Counted from the stretch's first letter, positions 35,772 to 45,353 are shown. The stretch: DNA of 64,000 nucleotides from Leucobacter sp. cx-42 (GCF_014529985.1 NZ_JACVMU010000010.1:62001-126000), one strand, 5' to 3'. Notes: generated by a model not told the origin, from the letters alone. A program made the numbers and translations.

Positions 35772-36035
35772 ATGAAAACCACCCTCGCCGAAGCCCTTGA
35801 AGCGGCCCGTGCGCTGCCAAGCGCGCCTCGTCCTGAGGTTACTCCGTCGCTTTTCGCAAAAGTCGAAACGGATGAAGCTCGATATGCGACTTTGAAGGCC
35901 GCGGTCAACCTTGGCATCGCACAGCTAGATCGAGGCGAAGTAGTCGAAATCCTGCCGGAGGACATCGAAACTTACGTTCACGGGCTCGGGCAGATTGCGG
36001 CAGAACGAGCAGCGAAAAAGGGCGTAGATGAGTAG
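35772..36035 (+). CDS. Small antitoxin-like protein (tentative)
   Basis: This 87-residue protein starts at ATG 35772 with an AGG site upstream (GTG 35712 would add 20 residues). Its pattern LKAAVNLGIAQLDRGEVVEI, then PEDIETYVHGLG, resembles the C-terminal arm of ParD/RelB-like antitoxins. No toxin of a known family is seen after it; the next gene encodes a membrane protein. The assignment is weak. Confidence 0.5.
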   Translation: MKTTLAEALEAARALPSAPRPEVTPSLFAKVETDEARYATLKAAVNLGIAQLDRGEVVEILPEDIETYVHGLGQIAAERAAKKGVDE

Positions 36036-36075
36036 TCATCCGTAGGACAACCCCAAAACCGCTACGCTTCAAATC

Positions 36076-36852
36076 ATGTCAAGCAAGGGTCTCGGAGATT
36101 TCTGGGTTGTAGTCGCACAGGTCGTTCCTGTCTTTGCATTAGCACTTGTACTGGAGGCCCGGAATTATGCAAAGAAGTTCTCCGGCAAGAAGGGTCTTAC
36201 CAAGAAAGGTAGGCGGGTCCTTGGCAGGACTCTGCTAGTCGTTTCAATCGCACTCACTTTTTCGTTCTCTGTAGCGCTTTCAAGCATCCTCACCGGGCAG
36301 CCAAAGTCCACACCTTCTACTTTCGACATAGCTCTCGCCGTCATAGCCTTTTTCGCTCTATTCGGTGCGCTTCTCTTAGTGTTCTCGATACCCATCGGCG
36401 AGGCTGTAATGCTCCTCACAACGCCTCTGTCCAAGAAGCGGATTACCTTATATCGAAGATTTCGCTTGCGGAAAATCTCTCGTGGCATTTCGCAATCAGA
36501 AGCGGCACTTGCAAGGATCACTGCGGCGCTTGCAGAACAGCGTCGACGAATCATGCTTTCGAGGGCAGAATGTCACATTCTGCTATCTAAGCTTGAGCGG
36601 TCACGTCCTTATGAGCTTTCCGGCAGGGCGCTCCAAGAATGGAAGCAGGAGTATCACAAAGCCTCCGAGTTGCTTGAGGCCACTGAACATGATGCTCGCA
36701 TGCTTGAAGAGGCTGAAAGACTACTGTCTAAAGAAAAAAAGAGCCTTCGAAAGTTCCGAAAGCGCGTTCAAAAAGTTGCTTACAGCACACTAACCAAAGA
36801 TTCACGCGCCTTACTAACGTCACAGCTCAGAGAGTTTTCGCTACGAAGCTAA
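36076..36852 (+). CDS. Membrane protein with long C-terminal coiled coil, unknown function
   Basis: This is a 258-residue protein. Three hydrophobic segments (about residues 8-27, 47-68, 84-110) are followed by 140 residues of charged helix (ALARITAALAEQRRRI, EATEHDARMLEEAERLL) predicted to be a cytoplasmic coiled coil. Base composition is visibly less GC-rich and the codon use different from neighbours, suggesting acquisition by transfer. ATG 36076 has no clear ribosome-binding site. No family is recognised. Confidence 0.7.
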   Translation: MSSKGLGDFWVVVAQVVPVFALALVLEARNYAKKFSGKKGLTKKGRRVLGRTLLVVSIALTFSFSVALSSILTGQPKSTPSTFDIALAVIAFFALFGALLLVFSIPIGEAVMLLTTPLSKKRITLYRRFRLRKISRGISQSEAALARITAALAEQRRRIMLSRAECHILLSKLERSRPYELSGRALQEWKQEYHKASELLEATEHDARMLEEAERLLSKEKKSLRKFRKRVQKVAYSTLTKDSRALLTSQLREFSLRS

Positions 36853-36972
36853 GGTTGATGCGGCTGCTTCGTATCAGTAAGCGCCTTCGGGACTTCCGTC
36901 CGCATTGCACAATCGGGCTTGCCGTTTCATTCTCAACAGAACCAGGCAAGCGTAAACTACTTCGTTACAAAA

Positions 36973-37020
36973 ACGCGGCAGTGGCCCGGGCACAATCAAG
37001 TGCCCGGGCCACTGCCGCGT
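36973..37020 (-). terminator. Terminator of the M13 peptidase gene
   Basis: Perfect 21-nt arms at 36973-36993 and 37000-37020 surround AATCAA. Leftward they are followed by TTTTTGTAACG. It could also stop plus-strand transcripts. The region 36853-36972 shows nothing else. Confidence 0.92.
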
Positions 37021-37072
37021 CTACGGCCTCACCCGCTAGCGCACGGACGCACAAGCGAGACTAGACGAAGAA

Positions 37073-39073
37073 TTACCAGATGCTGACGCGCTCTTCGGGG
37101 TCAAGCCAGAGCTTGTCACCGGGCTTGGTTGCGTACGCCTCGTGGAACGCCTCAAGGTTCGCGACAATCTGGTTGCAGCGGAACTCGTTCGGCGAGTGCG
37201 GGTCAATCGTCAGCAGGCGCACGGTCTCTTCGGGGCGTGACTTCTGCTGCCACGCGGTCGACCACGAGAGGAAGAAGCGCTCTGCGCCGGTGAGACCGTC
37301 GATGACGGGTGATGCTGCGCCGTCGAGTGATCGAACGTACGCCTTCCACGCGATCTCGAGACCCGAGAGGTCGCCGATGTTCTCGCCGATGGTGAGCTCG
37401 CCGTTGACCTTCTGACCGTCAGCACCCTCGGGCGAGAGCTCGTTGTACTGGCCGATGAGTGCGCCGGTGAGCTTCTCGAAGGCTGCGCGGTCGTCTTCGG
37501 TCCACCAATCGGTGAGCTTGCCGTCACCGTCGTAGCGCGAACCCTGGTCGTCAAAGCCATGGCCGATCTCGTGACCGATAACCGCGCCGATCGCGCCGAA
37601 ATTCGTCGCCGCGTCCCACGTGACGTCGAAGAACGGGGGCTGCAGAATCGCAGCGGGGAACACAATCTCGTTGAAGCCCGGGTTGTAGTACGCATTGACC
37701 GTCTGCGGGGTCATGAACCACTCGTCTCGGTCAATCGGCTTGCCGATCTTGCCGAGCTCGCGCACGAACTCCTGCTCGGAGACGTGACGCGAGTTACCAA
37801 TGAGGTCACCCGAGTCGACGACGAGCGCCGAGTAGTCACGCCACTTCACGGGGTACCCGATCTTCGGGGTGAACTTGTCGAGCTTTTCGAGTGCGCGCTC
37901 GCGGGTTGCGGGGCTCATCCACTCGAGGTCGGTGATCGAGTCGCGGTACGCCTCGATGAGGTGCGCAACGAGCTCATCCATTGCAGCCTTTGCACGCTCG
38001 TCGAAGTGACGCTCGACGTAGATGCGGCCGACTGCCTCACCCATTGCGCCCTCAACGAACGAGACGCCGCGGCGCCAGCGCTCGCGCTGCTCGGGCGCAC
38101 CGGTGAGTGCGGTGCCGTAGAAGTCGAAGTTTGCGCGCGAGATCTCCTGCGAGAGGAGGGCAGCCGAGCCGCGCACGATCTGCCAGACGAGCCATGCACG
38201 CCATGCCTCGAGTTCGTCAGCGTTGTCGCGTGCGCCAGCGAGAAGTTCGGCGAGACCGGCAATGGCCTCGGGCTGTGCCGCGACGACCTCGGCGAATGCC
38301 GACTCGGGTGCGCCCATGGCTGCGAGGTATGCCGTCCAGTCGAGACCGGGGGTCAGCTCCTGCAGGCCGGCGAAGTCACGCAGGTTGTACATCTTCTGGA
38401 TGTCGCGGCTCGCGACTTTGTCCCAGTGTGACGACGCGATGCGCGCCTCAAGCTCGTACGCGAGGCCGCCCAGACGGTCTGCGTCGGCAACGCCAGCGAG
38501 GCCGAGCATGCGCGAGATGTGCGCGCGGTACTGCTCGCGGATCTCAGCGAACTGCTCCTCACGGAAGTACGATTCGTCAGGCAGGCCGATGCCGCCCTGC
38601 ATCACGAAGGTGATGTAGCGCGAGGGGTCGCCCGGATCGTTGTCGATGAACATGCCGTAGAAGCCACCGACGCCAGCGCGCTCAAGCTGCGCGGTGACCT
38701 CGATGAGCTCGTCGACCGAGGCGACGCCGAGCGCGCGCTCGAGGTCTGCACGAATTGGCTCAGCGCCAAGCGCGTCAATACGCTCGGTGTCCATGAAGCT
38801 TGCGTAGAGCGCAGCCACCTTGTCTGCCTCGGTCACTGCAGGAGCGCCAGGCGCGGGTGCTGGCGTGCCGGTGATGATCTCGCGTACCGCTTCTTCAGCG
38901 TTCTCAGCGAGCACGGCGAACGAGCCGTACCGCGCCTTGTCTGCTGGGATCTCGGTGCGGTTCATCCACTTGCCGTTGACGTGGCGGAACAGGTCGTCCT
39001 GCGGGCGGACGGCAGCATCGAGCTCAGCGAGGTCGATGCCTGATACGAGGGGGCCGTTTGCTGCGTTGCTCAT
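37073..39073 (-). CDS. M13-family zinc metallopeptidase (neprilysin/PepO type)
   Basis: This is a 666-residue endopeptidase of small peptides. The substrate-binding NAYYNPGFNEIVFPA motif, the zinc site HEIGH (about residues 500-504) and the third ligand in ENIGDLSGLEIAW are all present, with the conserved C-terminal CNQIVANLEAFHEAY and a final Trp. ATG 39073 gives the normal start MSNAANGPLVSGIDLAELD; longer frames add no conserved sequence. There is no signal peptide, so it is probably cytoplasmic, as in other bacterial PepO proteins. Confidence 0.93.
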   Translation of the reverse strand: MSNAANGPLVSGIDLAELDAAVRPQDDLFRHVNGKWMNRTEIPADKARYGSFAVLAENAEEAVREIITGTPAPAPGAPAVTEADKVAALYASFMDTERIDALGAEPIRADLERALGVASVDELIEVTAQLERAGVGGFYGMFIDNDPGDPSRYITFVMQGGIGLPDESYFREEQFAEIREQYRAHISRMLGLAGVADADRLGGLAYELEARIASSHWDKVASRDIQKMYNLRDFAGLQELTPGLDWTAYLAAMGAPESAFAEVVAAQPEAIAGLAELLAGARDNADELEAWRAWLVWQIVRGSAALLSQEISRANFDFYGTALTGAPEQRERWRRGVSFVEGAMGEAVGRIYVERHFDERAKAAMDELVAHLIEAYRDSITDLEWMSPATRERALEKLDKFTPKIGYPVKWRDYSALVVDSGDLIGNSRHVSEQEFVRELGKIGKPIDRDEWFMTPQTVNAYYNPGFNEIVFPAAILQPPFFDVTWDAATNFGAIGAVIGHEIGHGFDDQGSRYDGDGKLTDWWTEDDRAAFEKLTGALIGQYNELSPEGADGQKVNGELTIGENIGDLSGLEIAWKAYVRSLDGAASPVIDGLTGAERFFLSWSTAWQQKSRPEETVRLLTIDPHSPNEFRCNQIVANLEAFHEAYATKPGDKLWLDPEERVSIW

Positions 39074-39204
39074 GCGATTCAGACTACAGAGCACCACCGA
39101 CATTGCGGTAGATGATCGCCGAGGGCGCAAGCGCGTCACAGCACACGCTCAGCCCCCGGCGTACCTCACAGCAGCTCAGTGCGGTGGGAACGGACCGTCA
39201 GAAC

Positions 39205-39393
39205 CTATGCGTCGTCTTCCTCATCGTCAGTAAAGGCGTCTGGATCAAGCGCCGGAACATTCGTCGCTGGCCCCAGATGTGATGCGCCGCCTTCTTCACC
39301 CCAGCCGTGACCGGGCGTGTGCGCGGGATCGGAGTCGTGATCCTCCCCGTGCCCCTCGTGTGCCGCATGCTCACGTTTTTCATCGGTATTCAT
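39205..39393 (-). CDS. Small acidic His-rich protein
   Basis: This is a 62-residue protein rich in His, Asp and Glu (EHAAHEGHGEDHDSDPAHTP). ATG 39393 follows a strong GGAGGAAAACAC site, which supports real translation. It may bind metal, but this is only inferred from composition. An overlapping frame on the same strand lacks such a site. Confidence 0.72.
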   Translation of the reverse strand: MNTDEKREHAAHEGHGEDHDSDPAHTPGHGWGEEGGASHLGPATNVPALDPDAFTDDEEDDA

Positions 39394-39520
39394 CGTGTTT
39401 TCCTCCAGATCTTCACTGATTGGATTCGGTTACTACCCATGTTCGCGCGTTTGGGCCCGATCCGCACCCCCTCTGGTGCAATCGGGCGGCGGATCACGCT
39501 TCGCGACTACCCTGAAAGGC

Positions 39521-40882
39521 ATGTCCACATCTGCTGTGTCCCAGACGCCGCCTCCGCCCCTGCCGTCGCGCCGCACGATTGATCGCGGCATTGCGCACCT
39601 GGCGATTCCGGCGCTTGGCGCGCTCATGGCGGAACCGTTGTTCCTGATTGTGGATTCCGCGCTCGTGGGTCACCTCGGCGCATCGCCGCTCGCCGGTCTC
39701 GCGGTTGCGGCCGCGATCCTGCAGACCGCGGTCGGTCTCATGATCTTCCTCGCGTACTCGACCACCCCGATCGTCGCGCGGCGCCGCGGCGCGGGGAATC
39801 TGCAGGGCGCGGTCCAGGCTGGCATCGATGGTCTCTGGCTCGCCTTCGCTCTCGGCGCGGTCGTTGGCGCCGTGATGTGGATCCTGTCACCCCAGCTCGT
39901 ATCGCTCTTCGGCGTCACGGGTGAGACGGCAGAACATGCGCGGATCTACCTCTCCGTCTCGTGCTTCGGCATCCCCGCGATGCTCGTCGTCTTTGCGGCG
40001 TCGGGTCTGCTGCGCGGACTCCAAGACACCAAGACCCCACTCGTCGTCGCGACCGTCGGCTTCGCCGTGAACGCGCTCCTCAACTGGTGGTTCATCTACG
40101 GCCTCGGACTCGGTGTCGCGGGCAGCGCGTGGGGCACCGTCGTCGCGCAGTGGGGCATGGTGCTCTGCTATCTGGCGGTCATTTCGCGTCACGCGCGGAA
40201 GCACGGCGCTGGCTTCTTCCCGCAGCGCGACGGGCTCAGCCACGCGGGCCGTAGTGGCGGTTGGCTGTTCATCCGCACGCTCGGGCTGCGCGCCGCGCTC
40301 CTCGCAACCGTCTTCGCCGCGACCCAGCACGGCACCGAGGCCACCGCGGCCTACCAGATCGTGTTCACCATCTTCTCGACGGCGGCCTTCGCTCTCGACG
40401 CACTCGCGATCGCAGCCCAGGCGATGGTGGGTGACGCGCTCGGCGCACGGAACGCGGATCGTGCCCGCCTCATCGTCCAACGCACCCTTTTCTGGGGCGT
40501 CATCTGTGGAGTGGTCATTGGCCTGCTGCTCATTGCCGTGAGCCCCGTGCTCGGCGGACTCTTCACGAGCGACCCCGCCGTGCGCGAGCTGCTGCCGCCG
40601 TCCCTCATCACGCTCGCGATCGCGCTGCCACTCAGCGGCTTCGTGTTTGTGCTCGACGGCGTACTCATGGGCGCGGGCGACGCGAGGTACCTCGCGTGGA
40701 CCAGTCTCGCGAATCTCGCCTGCTACCTGCCCTTCCTCTGGGCGGCGACCGTGTTCCTGCCTGCGGGATCCGCCGCCCTGGTCGGAATCACCGCGGCCTT
40801 CATGGTCGTACTCATGCTCGCGCGCGCAACCACACTCGGATTGCGCGCACGCAGCGATCGGTGGATGGTTCTCGGCGCATAA
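39521..40882 (+). CDS. MATE-family efflux transporter (DinF type)
   Basis: This is a 453-residue, 12-TM cation-coupled multidrug exporter. Features are [18 protein letters not shown] near the N-terminus, repeated as a diverged second half ([20 protein letters not shown]). ATG 39521 follows GAAAGGC, close but usable. It ends 17 nt before nucS and may be co-transcribed. Substrate unknown. Confidence 0.92.
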   Translation: MSTSAVSQTPPPPLPSRRTIDRGIAHLAIPALGALMAEPLFLIVDSALVGHLGASPLAGLAVAAAILQTAVGLMIFLAYSTTPIVARRRGAGNLQGAVQAGIDGLWLAFALGAVVGAVMWILSPQLVSLFGVTGETAEHARIYLSVSCFGIPAMLVVFAASGLLRGLQDTKTPLVVATVGFAVNALLNWWFIYGLGLGVAGSAWGTVVAQWGMVLCYLAVISRHARKHGAGFFPQRDGLSHAGRSGGWLFIRTLGLRAALLATVFAATQHGTEATAAYQIVFTIFSTAAFALDALAIAAQAMVGDALGARNADRARLIVQRTLFWGVICGVVIGLLLIAVSPVLGGLFTSDPAVRELLPPSLITLAIALPLSGFVFVLDGVLMGAGDARYLAWTSLANLACYLPFLWAATVFLPAGSAALVGITAAFMVVLMLARATTLGLRARSDRWMVLGA

Positions 40883-40899
40883 CCGGTTACACTGGCTCG

Positions 40900-41592
40900 G
40901 TGCGAATCGTGGTAGCTGATTGTTCTGTTGACTATGCGGGACGACTGTCCGCGCATCTCCCCCGCGCCAAGCGCGTGCTGATGCTGAAGGGTGACGGCAG
41001 TATCCTCGTTCACTCGGACGGCGGATCCTACAAGCCCCTCAACTGGATGAGTCCTCCCTGCTCCATGCAGACCCTCGAACTCGACGAGGGCGTGCGCGAG
41101 GTCGGCGTCATCGAACAGTGGCAGGTCACCCACAAGAAGACCGCAGACAAGCTCATCGTCTCGATCTACGAGATGATTCACGACTCGTCGCATGACCTCG
41201 GTGTCGACCCCGGCCTCATCAAGAACGGCGTCGAGGCACACCTGCAGGAACTCCTCGCGAGCCAGATCGACCTGCTCGGCGATGGCCACACTCTCGTGCG
41301 CCGCGAGTACATGACCGCGATCGGCCCGGTCGACATCCTCGCGCGCGATGGCGAGGGCGCATCGGTCGCCGTCGAGATCAAGCGCCGCGGCGAGATCGAC
41401 GGCGTCGAACAGCTCACCCGCTACCTCGAGCTCATGAACCGCGACCCGAACCTGCGGCCCGTGCAGGGCGTCTTCGCGGCGCAGGAAATCAAGCCCCAGG
41501 CGCGCACCCTCGCCGAGGACCGCGGCATTCGCTGCGTCGTGCTCGACTACGAGGCGATGCGCGGGCAGGAAGACGTGAACGCGCTGTTCTAA
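40900..41592 (+). CDS. nucS: Mismatch-specific endonuclease NucS (EndoMS)
   Basis: This is a 230-residue enzyme with a GTG start at 40900. NucS replaces MutS/MutL in most Actinobacteria, cutting both strands at G-T and related mismatches. The N-terminal beta domain carries [16 protein letters not shown] and [10 protein letters not shown]. The nuclease core [10 protein letters not shown]...[10 protein letters not shown] holds Asp145, Glu159 and Lys161 (D-ExK). The gene has a normal length. Confidence 0.95.
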   Translation: MRIVVADCSVDYAGRLSAHLPRAKRVLMLKGDGSILVHSDGGSYKPLNWMSPPCSMQTLELDEGVREVGVIEQWQVTHKKTADKLIVSIYEMIHDSSHDLGVDPGLIKNGVEAHLQELLASQIDLLGDGHTLVRREYMTAIGPVDILARDGEGASVAVEIKRRGEIDGVEQLTRYLELMNRDPNLRPVQGVFAAQEIKPQARTLAEDRGIRCVVLDYEAMRGQEDVNALF

Positions 41593-42000
41593 GCGCACAT
41601 TAAAAGAGGGTGGCCGCTGCGCGGCCTCCTTTTCTACCCCTGCTGAGGGTTTTGTTTCGCTTCGGTATGGGATCGCGCTTCGGCATGCCCAAAATCGCTG
41701 ATTTGGTCTTACCGAGGTTGCGATTTCTGACCGTGGCTCAGTGGTTTTGGCACAAGTGAGCTACTTTGGGGCATGCCTGAGGAGTGGCCCTGTGCTGCCT
41801 GTTAGGCTGCCGCGGGCGGCCTTGCGCCCGCCCTTGCCTGTGGCATGTTTGGGCTGGGATTCAGTGAGGTGTGGCGTCACCGAGCGAGAGGCTCGGCGGG
41901 CGTCTTGCCTGGGTCTGCAAATCGACCGTCGTCAGCATGAACGCAAGCAGATTCGTCTTAACGACGGTCGTTTTCTAGACGAGGGCAAGAAGCGCAGAAG
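41593..42000. other. Intergenic region after nucS
   Basis: I see no gene in 408 bp. It holds repeat copy B (41655-41733), the 11-nt word GGCTGCCGCGG (41805-41815, also at 34561-34571) and a GC hairpin GCGGGCG/CGCCCGC around 41812-41830. Confidence 0.6.
41655..41733. repeat. Diverged dispersed repeat, copy B
   Basis: About 79 bp starting TTTCGCTTCGGTATG and ending TTTCTGACCG. It is the partner of 34634-34714. Both copies share the central TTTGGT-TTACCG segment. Confidence 0.6.
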
Positions 42001-42615
42001 CTAGGGACGCTCCGCGCCAATGCCGGTGAGGATGATGTCGATGCCACGGGCGAAGGACTCGGCGACGGATCCGCGGCCTGATCCGCCATCATCGGACGCG
42101 GCAGGGTCGGCATCGCGCGGGCCAGCCGCTCCGTCACCAGCGCCGGCCCCGGCAATGAGCGCGCCGAACTCGGCCGCCTGCAGGTAGGTCTGGGTCGACT
42201 GCGCGTGCCCGAACGAGAACAGCAGCAGGGTGCGGGCACCGTCGGGGCCGACGAGCTCGGTGAGGCGCTGCTCGATCGCGATGGTCCCAGTGTGGAACGC
42301 GCTCGCGGTCGCGACGACATCGGCGCCGTCGCGCACGGCCAGCAACGCATCGCGCAGGGCGAGGCAGATGGCGCGCGCCATGGTGAGCGGATCGTTTCCC
42401 GCGGCCGCACGCACGGCTGCTGAGTGGAGGACTCCGGCGACGATTTCGTCTGCCATCAGGGCAAGCAGGGACTGCTTGTTGGGGACGTGGTGGTAGAGCG
42501 CGCTGACCTGCACCCCGATCTCGGATGCGACCCGGCGCATCGAGCAGTTTTCGAGGCCGTGCTCGTCGAGTACGCGCAGCGCAGCGGCTACGACGTCGGC
42601 ACGGCTGTTGCGCAT
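42001..42615 (-). CDS. bioQ: TetR-family regulator, BioQ-like biotin repressor
   Basis: This is a 204-residue repressor. The helix-turn-helix lies at about residues 24-45 (SMRRVASEIGVQVSALYHHV), followed by the usual alpha-helical ligand domain. A disordered Gly/Asp/Ala stretch near 155-180 is unusual. It is divergent from bioY, and the space between holds two TGAAC-N3-GTTCA-like sites, close to the BioQ operator known from corynebacteria. A candidate -10 (TAAGAT, 42622-42627) ends 6 bp before the ATG, so its transcript may be leaderless. Confidence 0.82.
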   Translation of the reverse strand: MRNSRADVVAAALRVLDEHGLENCSMRRVASEIGVQVSALYHHVPNKQSLLALMADEIVAGVLHSAAVRAAAGNDPLTMARAICLALRDALLAVRDGADVVATASAFHTGTIAIEQRLTELVGPDGARTLLLFSFGHAQSTQTYLQAAEFGALIAGAGAGDGAAGPRDADPAASDDGGSGRGSVAESFARGIDIILTGIGAERP

Positions 42616-42636
42616 GGCACCATCTTATGACTAACC

Positions 42637-42664
42637 TGAACACTGTTCACCAGAACACTGTTCA
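42637..42664. promoter_or_regulatory. Tandem BioQ-type operators
   Basis: TGAACACTGTTCA (42637-42649) and AGAACACTGTTCA (42652-42664) lie 2 bp apart between bioQ and bioY. They match the TGAAC-N3-GTTAC-type BioQ site. They overlap the -35 region of the bioQ promoter. Confidence 0.82.
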
Positions 42665-42735
42665 GGTTGATCGCGACGGCGAGCGCACTCAGCTCGCCAA
42701 GCTACGATCACCATTACAAGACCGAAGGAAATACC

Positions 42736-43416
42736 ATGACGCCCGCAGAGGCCACTCAGATCCCCGAACTGCCGAAGCAGGAGCAGGGATCCGCCAATAA
42801 CGAAGCCGGCAAGGCCGCCAAGCGCTCGGCCACCAAGCGCAGCAAGCCCGGCACCGACATCGCGCTGATTGCGACGTTCGCGGCCGTAATCGCGGCGTGC
42901 GCGCTGCTGCCCGCGCTCAATGTTGGCCCGGTTCCGATCACGCTGCAGACGTTCGGCGTCATCCTCGCTGGTGCCGTGCTCGGCGCACGCCGCGGCTTCC
43001 TCGCGGTCCTCCTCTACCTCGCGCTCGGCACAATTGGCATCCCGGTCTTTTCCGGCGGATCAGCCGGCCCCGCAGTCTTCGCAGGCCCCTCGGTTGGCTA
43101 CCTCATCGCCTTCCCCTTCACTGCGCTGCTCGCAGGCTTCATCGTCGAGCGCCTGCCGCGCGCAAAGATCGCCGCGAGCCTGCCGCTCATCTTCATCGCC
43201 GGCCTTGCGAGCAGCTTCGTGTTCATTCATCCGCTCGGCATTCTGGGCATGTCGAAGGTGCTCGATCTCACGCTCCAGCAGGCGTTCCTGGCCGACCTCG
43301 TGTTCTGGCCTGGCGATGTAATCAAGAACATCCTGGTCGCGATTGTGGCGACCGCGGTGCATCGCGCGTTCCCGCAGATTCTGCCGGTCCGCCGCAAGGC
43401 GCAGCCGGTAGCCTAA
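42736..43416 (+). CDS. bioY: Biotin ECF transporter substrate-binding component BioY
   Basis: This is a 226-residue S-component with six TM helices. Hallmarks are GPVPITLQTFGVILAGAVLG, GIPVFSGGSAGPAVFAGPS and GYLIAFPFTALLAGF. ATG 42736 follows GAAGGAAATACC. The cytoplasmic N-terminus of about 45 residues is longer than usual and Lys/Ala-rich. It binds biotin and works with BioMN, encoded next. Confidence 0.95.
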   Translation: MTPAEATQIPELPKQEQGSANNEAGKAAKRSATKRSKPGTDIALIATFAAVIAACALLPALNVGPVPITLQTFGVILAGAVLGARRGFLAVLLYLALGTIGIPVFSGGSAGPAVFAGPSVGYLIAFPFTALLAGFIVERLPRAKIAASLPLIFIAGLASSFVFIHPLGILGMSKVLDLTLQQAFLADLVFWPGDVIKNILVAIVATAVHRAFPQILPVRRKAQPVA

Positions 43417-43420
43417 TTCG

Positions 43421-44119
43421 GTGATTGTTTTCGAGAACGCTGAAGTCCGCAGGCCTGACGGGTCGGGGATCATCCTCGAACCCGTCACCCTGCGGCTTTC
43501 GGAATCACTCATCTCGATCATTGGCCTGAATGGCTCGGGCAAATCGACGCTCGCGCGCATGATGAACGGCCTCGTCGTCCCGGATACCGGACGGGTGCTC
43601 GTGCTCGATCCCGTGAGCAATGATTGGCTGGATACGGCTCGCAAGGGATCCGCCGTCCGTCGCACGGTCGGATTCTCGTTCACTGATCCCGCCGCCCAGC
43701 TCATCATGCCCACGGTCATCGAGGACATCGCACTGTCCCTGCGCCGCGAGTACAAGCAGAAGGCGGATCGGCTCGCTGCGGCCCACACCGTCCTCGACCG
43801 TTTCGGGTTGGCGGATCTCGCAGACCGCAGCGTCCACCAGCTCTCCGGCGGCCAGCGCCAGCTCGTCGCCCTCGCATCGGTCCTCGCGACCGACCCCGCG
43901 GTACTGGTCGCCGATGAACCAACCACGCTCCTCGATCTGCGTAACACCCGCATGATCGGTGACCTGCTCTACACACTCCCCCAGCAGACATTCATCGTCA
44001 CCCACAACCTCGAGCTCGCCGCCCGCGCCGAGCGCACCCTGGTCGTGCACGAGGGGCGGATCGCCTTCGACGGCACACCTACCGAAGCGATCGCGCACTA
44101 CCGGGAGCTCGCAGGGTGA
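43421..44119 (+). CDS. bioM: Biotin ECF transporter ATPase BioM
   Basis: This is a 232-residue ABC ATPase with a GTG start 4 nt after bioY. It has Walker A GLNGSGKST, Q-loop FSFTDPAAQLIMPTV, signature LSGGQRQLVALASVL, Walker B VLVADEPTTLLD and the switch His in FIVTHNLEL. The Walker B aspartate is followed by Glu as expected. It energises BioY with BioN. Confidence 0.94.
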   Translation: MIVFENAEVRRPDGSGIILEPVTLRLSESLISIIGLNGSGKSTLARMMNGLVVPDTGRVLVLDPVSNDWLDTARKGSAVRRTVGFSFTDPAAQLIMPTVIEDIALSLRREYKQKADRLAAAHTVLDRFGLADLADRSVHQLSGGQRQLVALASVLATDPAVLVADEPTTLLDLRNTRMIGDLLYTLPQQTFIVTHNLELAARAERTLVVHEGRIAFDGTPTEAIAHYRELAG

Positions 44120-44736
44120 GCACCGCGGTTCTGGGGGCGTACATCCCCGGCGGCGGACCCCTGCACCGGCTGCGCCCCGGCGCGAAGCTCCTCGGCCTCA
44201 TCGGCTTCTCGGTCGCGGTCATCGCGACCTCGGGCGTCATCCCGACCGCGATCGCCCTCGCGCTCGGCATCGCCCTCGCGCTGCTCGCAGGCCTGCGCGG
44301 TCGCGGGCTGCTGCGCGTCGCTCGCGGCTTCGCGATTGTGGCGGTGCTGCTGTTCGCGTTCCAGCTCTGGCAGAGCGACTGGCAGCACGCCTTCGACGTG
44401 GTCGGCGGATTCTTCGCGCTCATCCTTGCGGCGAGCGCGCTCACGGCAAGCACGTCGGCGGCCGACATGCTCGAGACACTCACCTGGGCACTCGGACCAC
44501 TGCGGATCTTTGGCGTGCGCCCGGACCGGGTGGCGCTGACGTTTTCGCTTGCGATCCGCGCGATTCCGTCCATGTTGGAGGTCGGTCGCGAGACCGCCGA
44601 CGCCGCACGCGCACGCGGTCTGGAACGGAGCCCGCGGGCCAGGCTCGTCCCGTTCGTACTGCGCGCGGTGGCGCAGGCGGAGCGCACGGGTGAGGCGCTC
44701 GCTGCGCGCGGGCTTGATGAGGCGGATCGAGCGTGA
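44116..44736 (+). CDS. bioN: Biotin ECF transporter transmembrane component BioN
   Basis: This is a 206-residue T-component. It overlaps bioM by 4 nt. Two ARG motifs that couple to the ATPase are present (ARARGLE and LAARGLDE), after five TM helices. Together the three genes form a complete, dedicated biotin importer. Confidence 0.93.
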   Translation: MSTAVLGAYIPGGGPLHRLRPGAKLLGLIGFSVAVIATSGVIPTAIALALGIALALLAGLRGRGLLRVARGFAIVAVLLFAFQLWQSDWQHAFDVVGGFFALILAASALTASTSAADMLETLTWALGPLRIFGVRPDRVALTFSLAIRAIPSMLEVGRETADAARARGLERSPRARLVPFVLRAVAQAERTGEALAARGLDEADRA

Positions 44737-44765
44737 GCGCAGCAGCGGGCGCGTAGGCTAGACGC

Positions 44766-45353
44766 ATGGCATCACAGGATCAGGCGCAGGACCAGCCCCA
44801 GGACGAGACTCCCGTCGCGGCACCCGTCGAAGAGCAGGCGGACGCGGTCAAGGCGACCGACGCCGAGGCCGACGCTGAGGCAACCGACGGCGCTCCCGAG
44901 GAGCCCGAGATCCCAGCCGAGGTCCACAAGGACTACGAGAACACCGCAGCCCGCGAGGCGCTCACGGCGTTCCACGCGACCCCCGACTACGAGCACCTTG
45001 CGGCGCTGCTGAATTCGTTCCGCGAGGGCTACCTTGTTGCCGACGTGAGCGGCACCGGCGGCAAGCGCCGCGGACCTCGCGTGCGCACGATCCGCTCCAC
45101 TCGCGGTCAGCTGGTGCTCCCGCTCTTCACATCGCTCGCCGAGCTCCGCGCGCTCACTCCCGAGCACAAGCGCAGCGAGGTCAAGGGCGCCGTGCTCCCC
45201 GCGCGCGATGCGCTCGGCCTCATCCACTCCGACCGCTTCATTGCAGCCGAGTTCGACAAGTCATCGGCGTCGCTCGTGCTGCTGCGCAAGTACATCACCC
45301 TCGCGCACAGCGACGAGGAGATCACGGCCGAGTCGCTTGAGGCGATGAAGTAG
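44766..45353 (+). CDS. SseB-domain protein
   Basis: This is a 195-residue protein. The first 55 residues are acidic and disordered (DAEADAEATDGAPEEPEIPA). Residues of about 75-175 resemble the SseB fold (GQLVLPLFTSLAELRALTPE). SseB proteins have poorly known housekeeping roles. It sits 29 nt after bioN, but a role in biotin uptake is not implied. Confidence 0.8.
   Translation: MASQDQAQDQPQDETPVAAPVEEQADAVKATDAEADAEATDGAPEEPEIPAEVHKDYENTAAREALTAFHATPDYEHLAALLNSFREGYLVADVSGTGGKRRGPRVRTIRSTRGQLVLPLFTSLAELRALTPEHKRSEVKGAVLPARDALGLIHSDRFIAAEFDKSSASLVLLRKYITLAHSDEEITAESLEAMK

Noticed and set aside
39198-39383. 61-codon frame overlapping the small acidic protein
   Set aside because: The alternative frame (39205-39393) has a strong ribosome-binding site and a coherent acidic, His-rich composition.
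42600-42736. Riboswitch upstream of bioY
   Set aside because: The region is fully explained by tandem TetR-type operators and a short leader; no conserved structured aptamer was seen.
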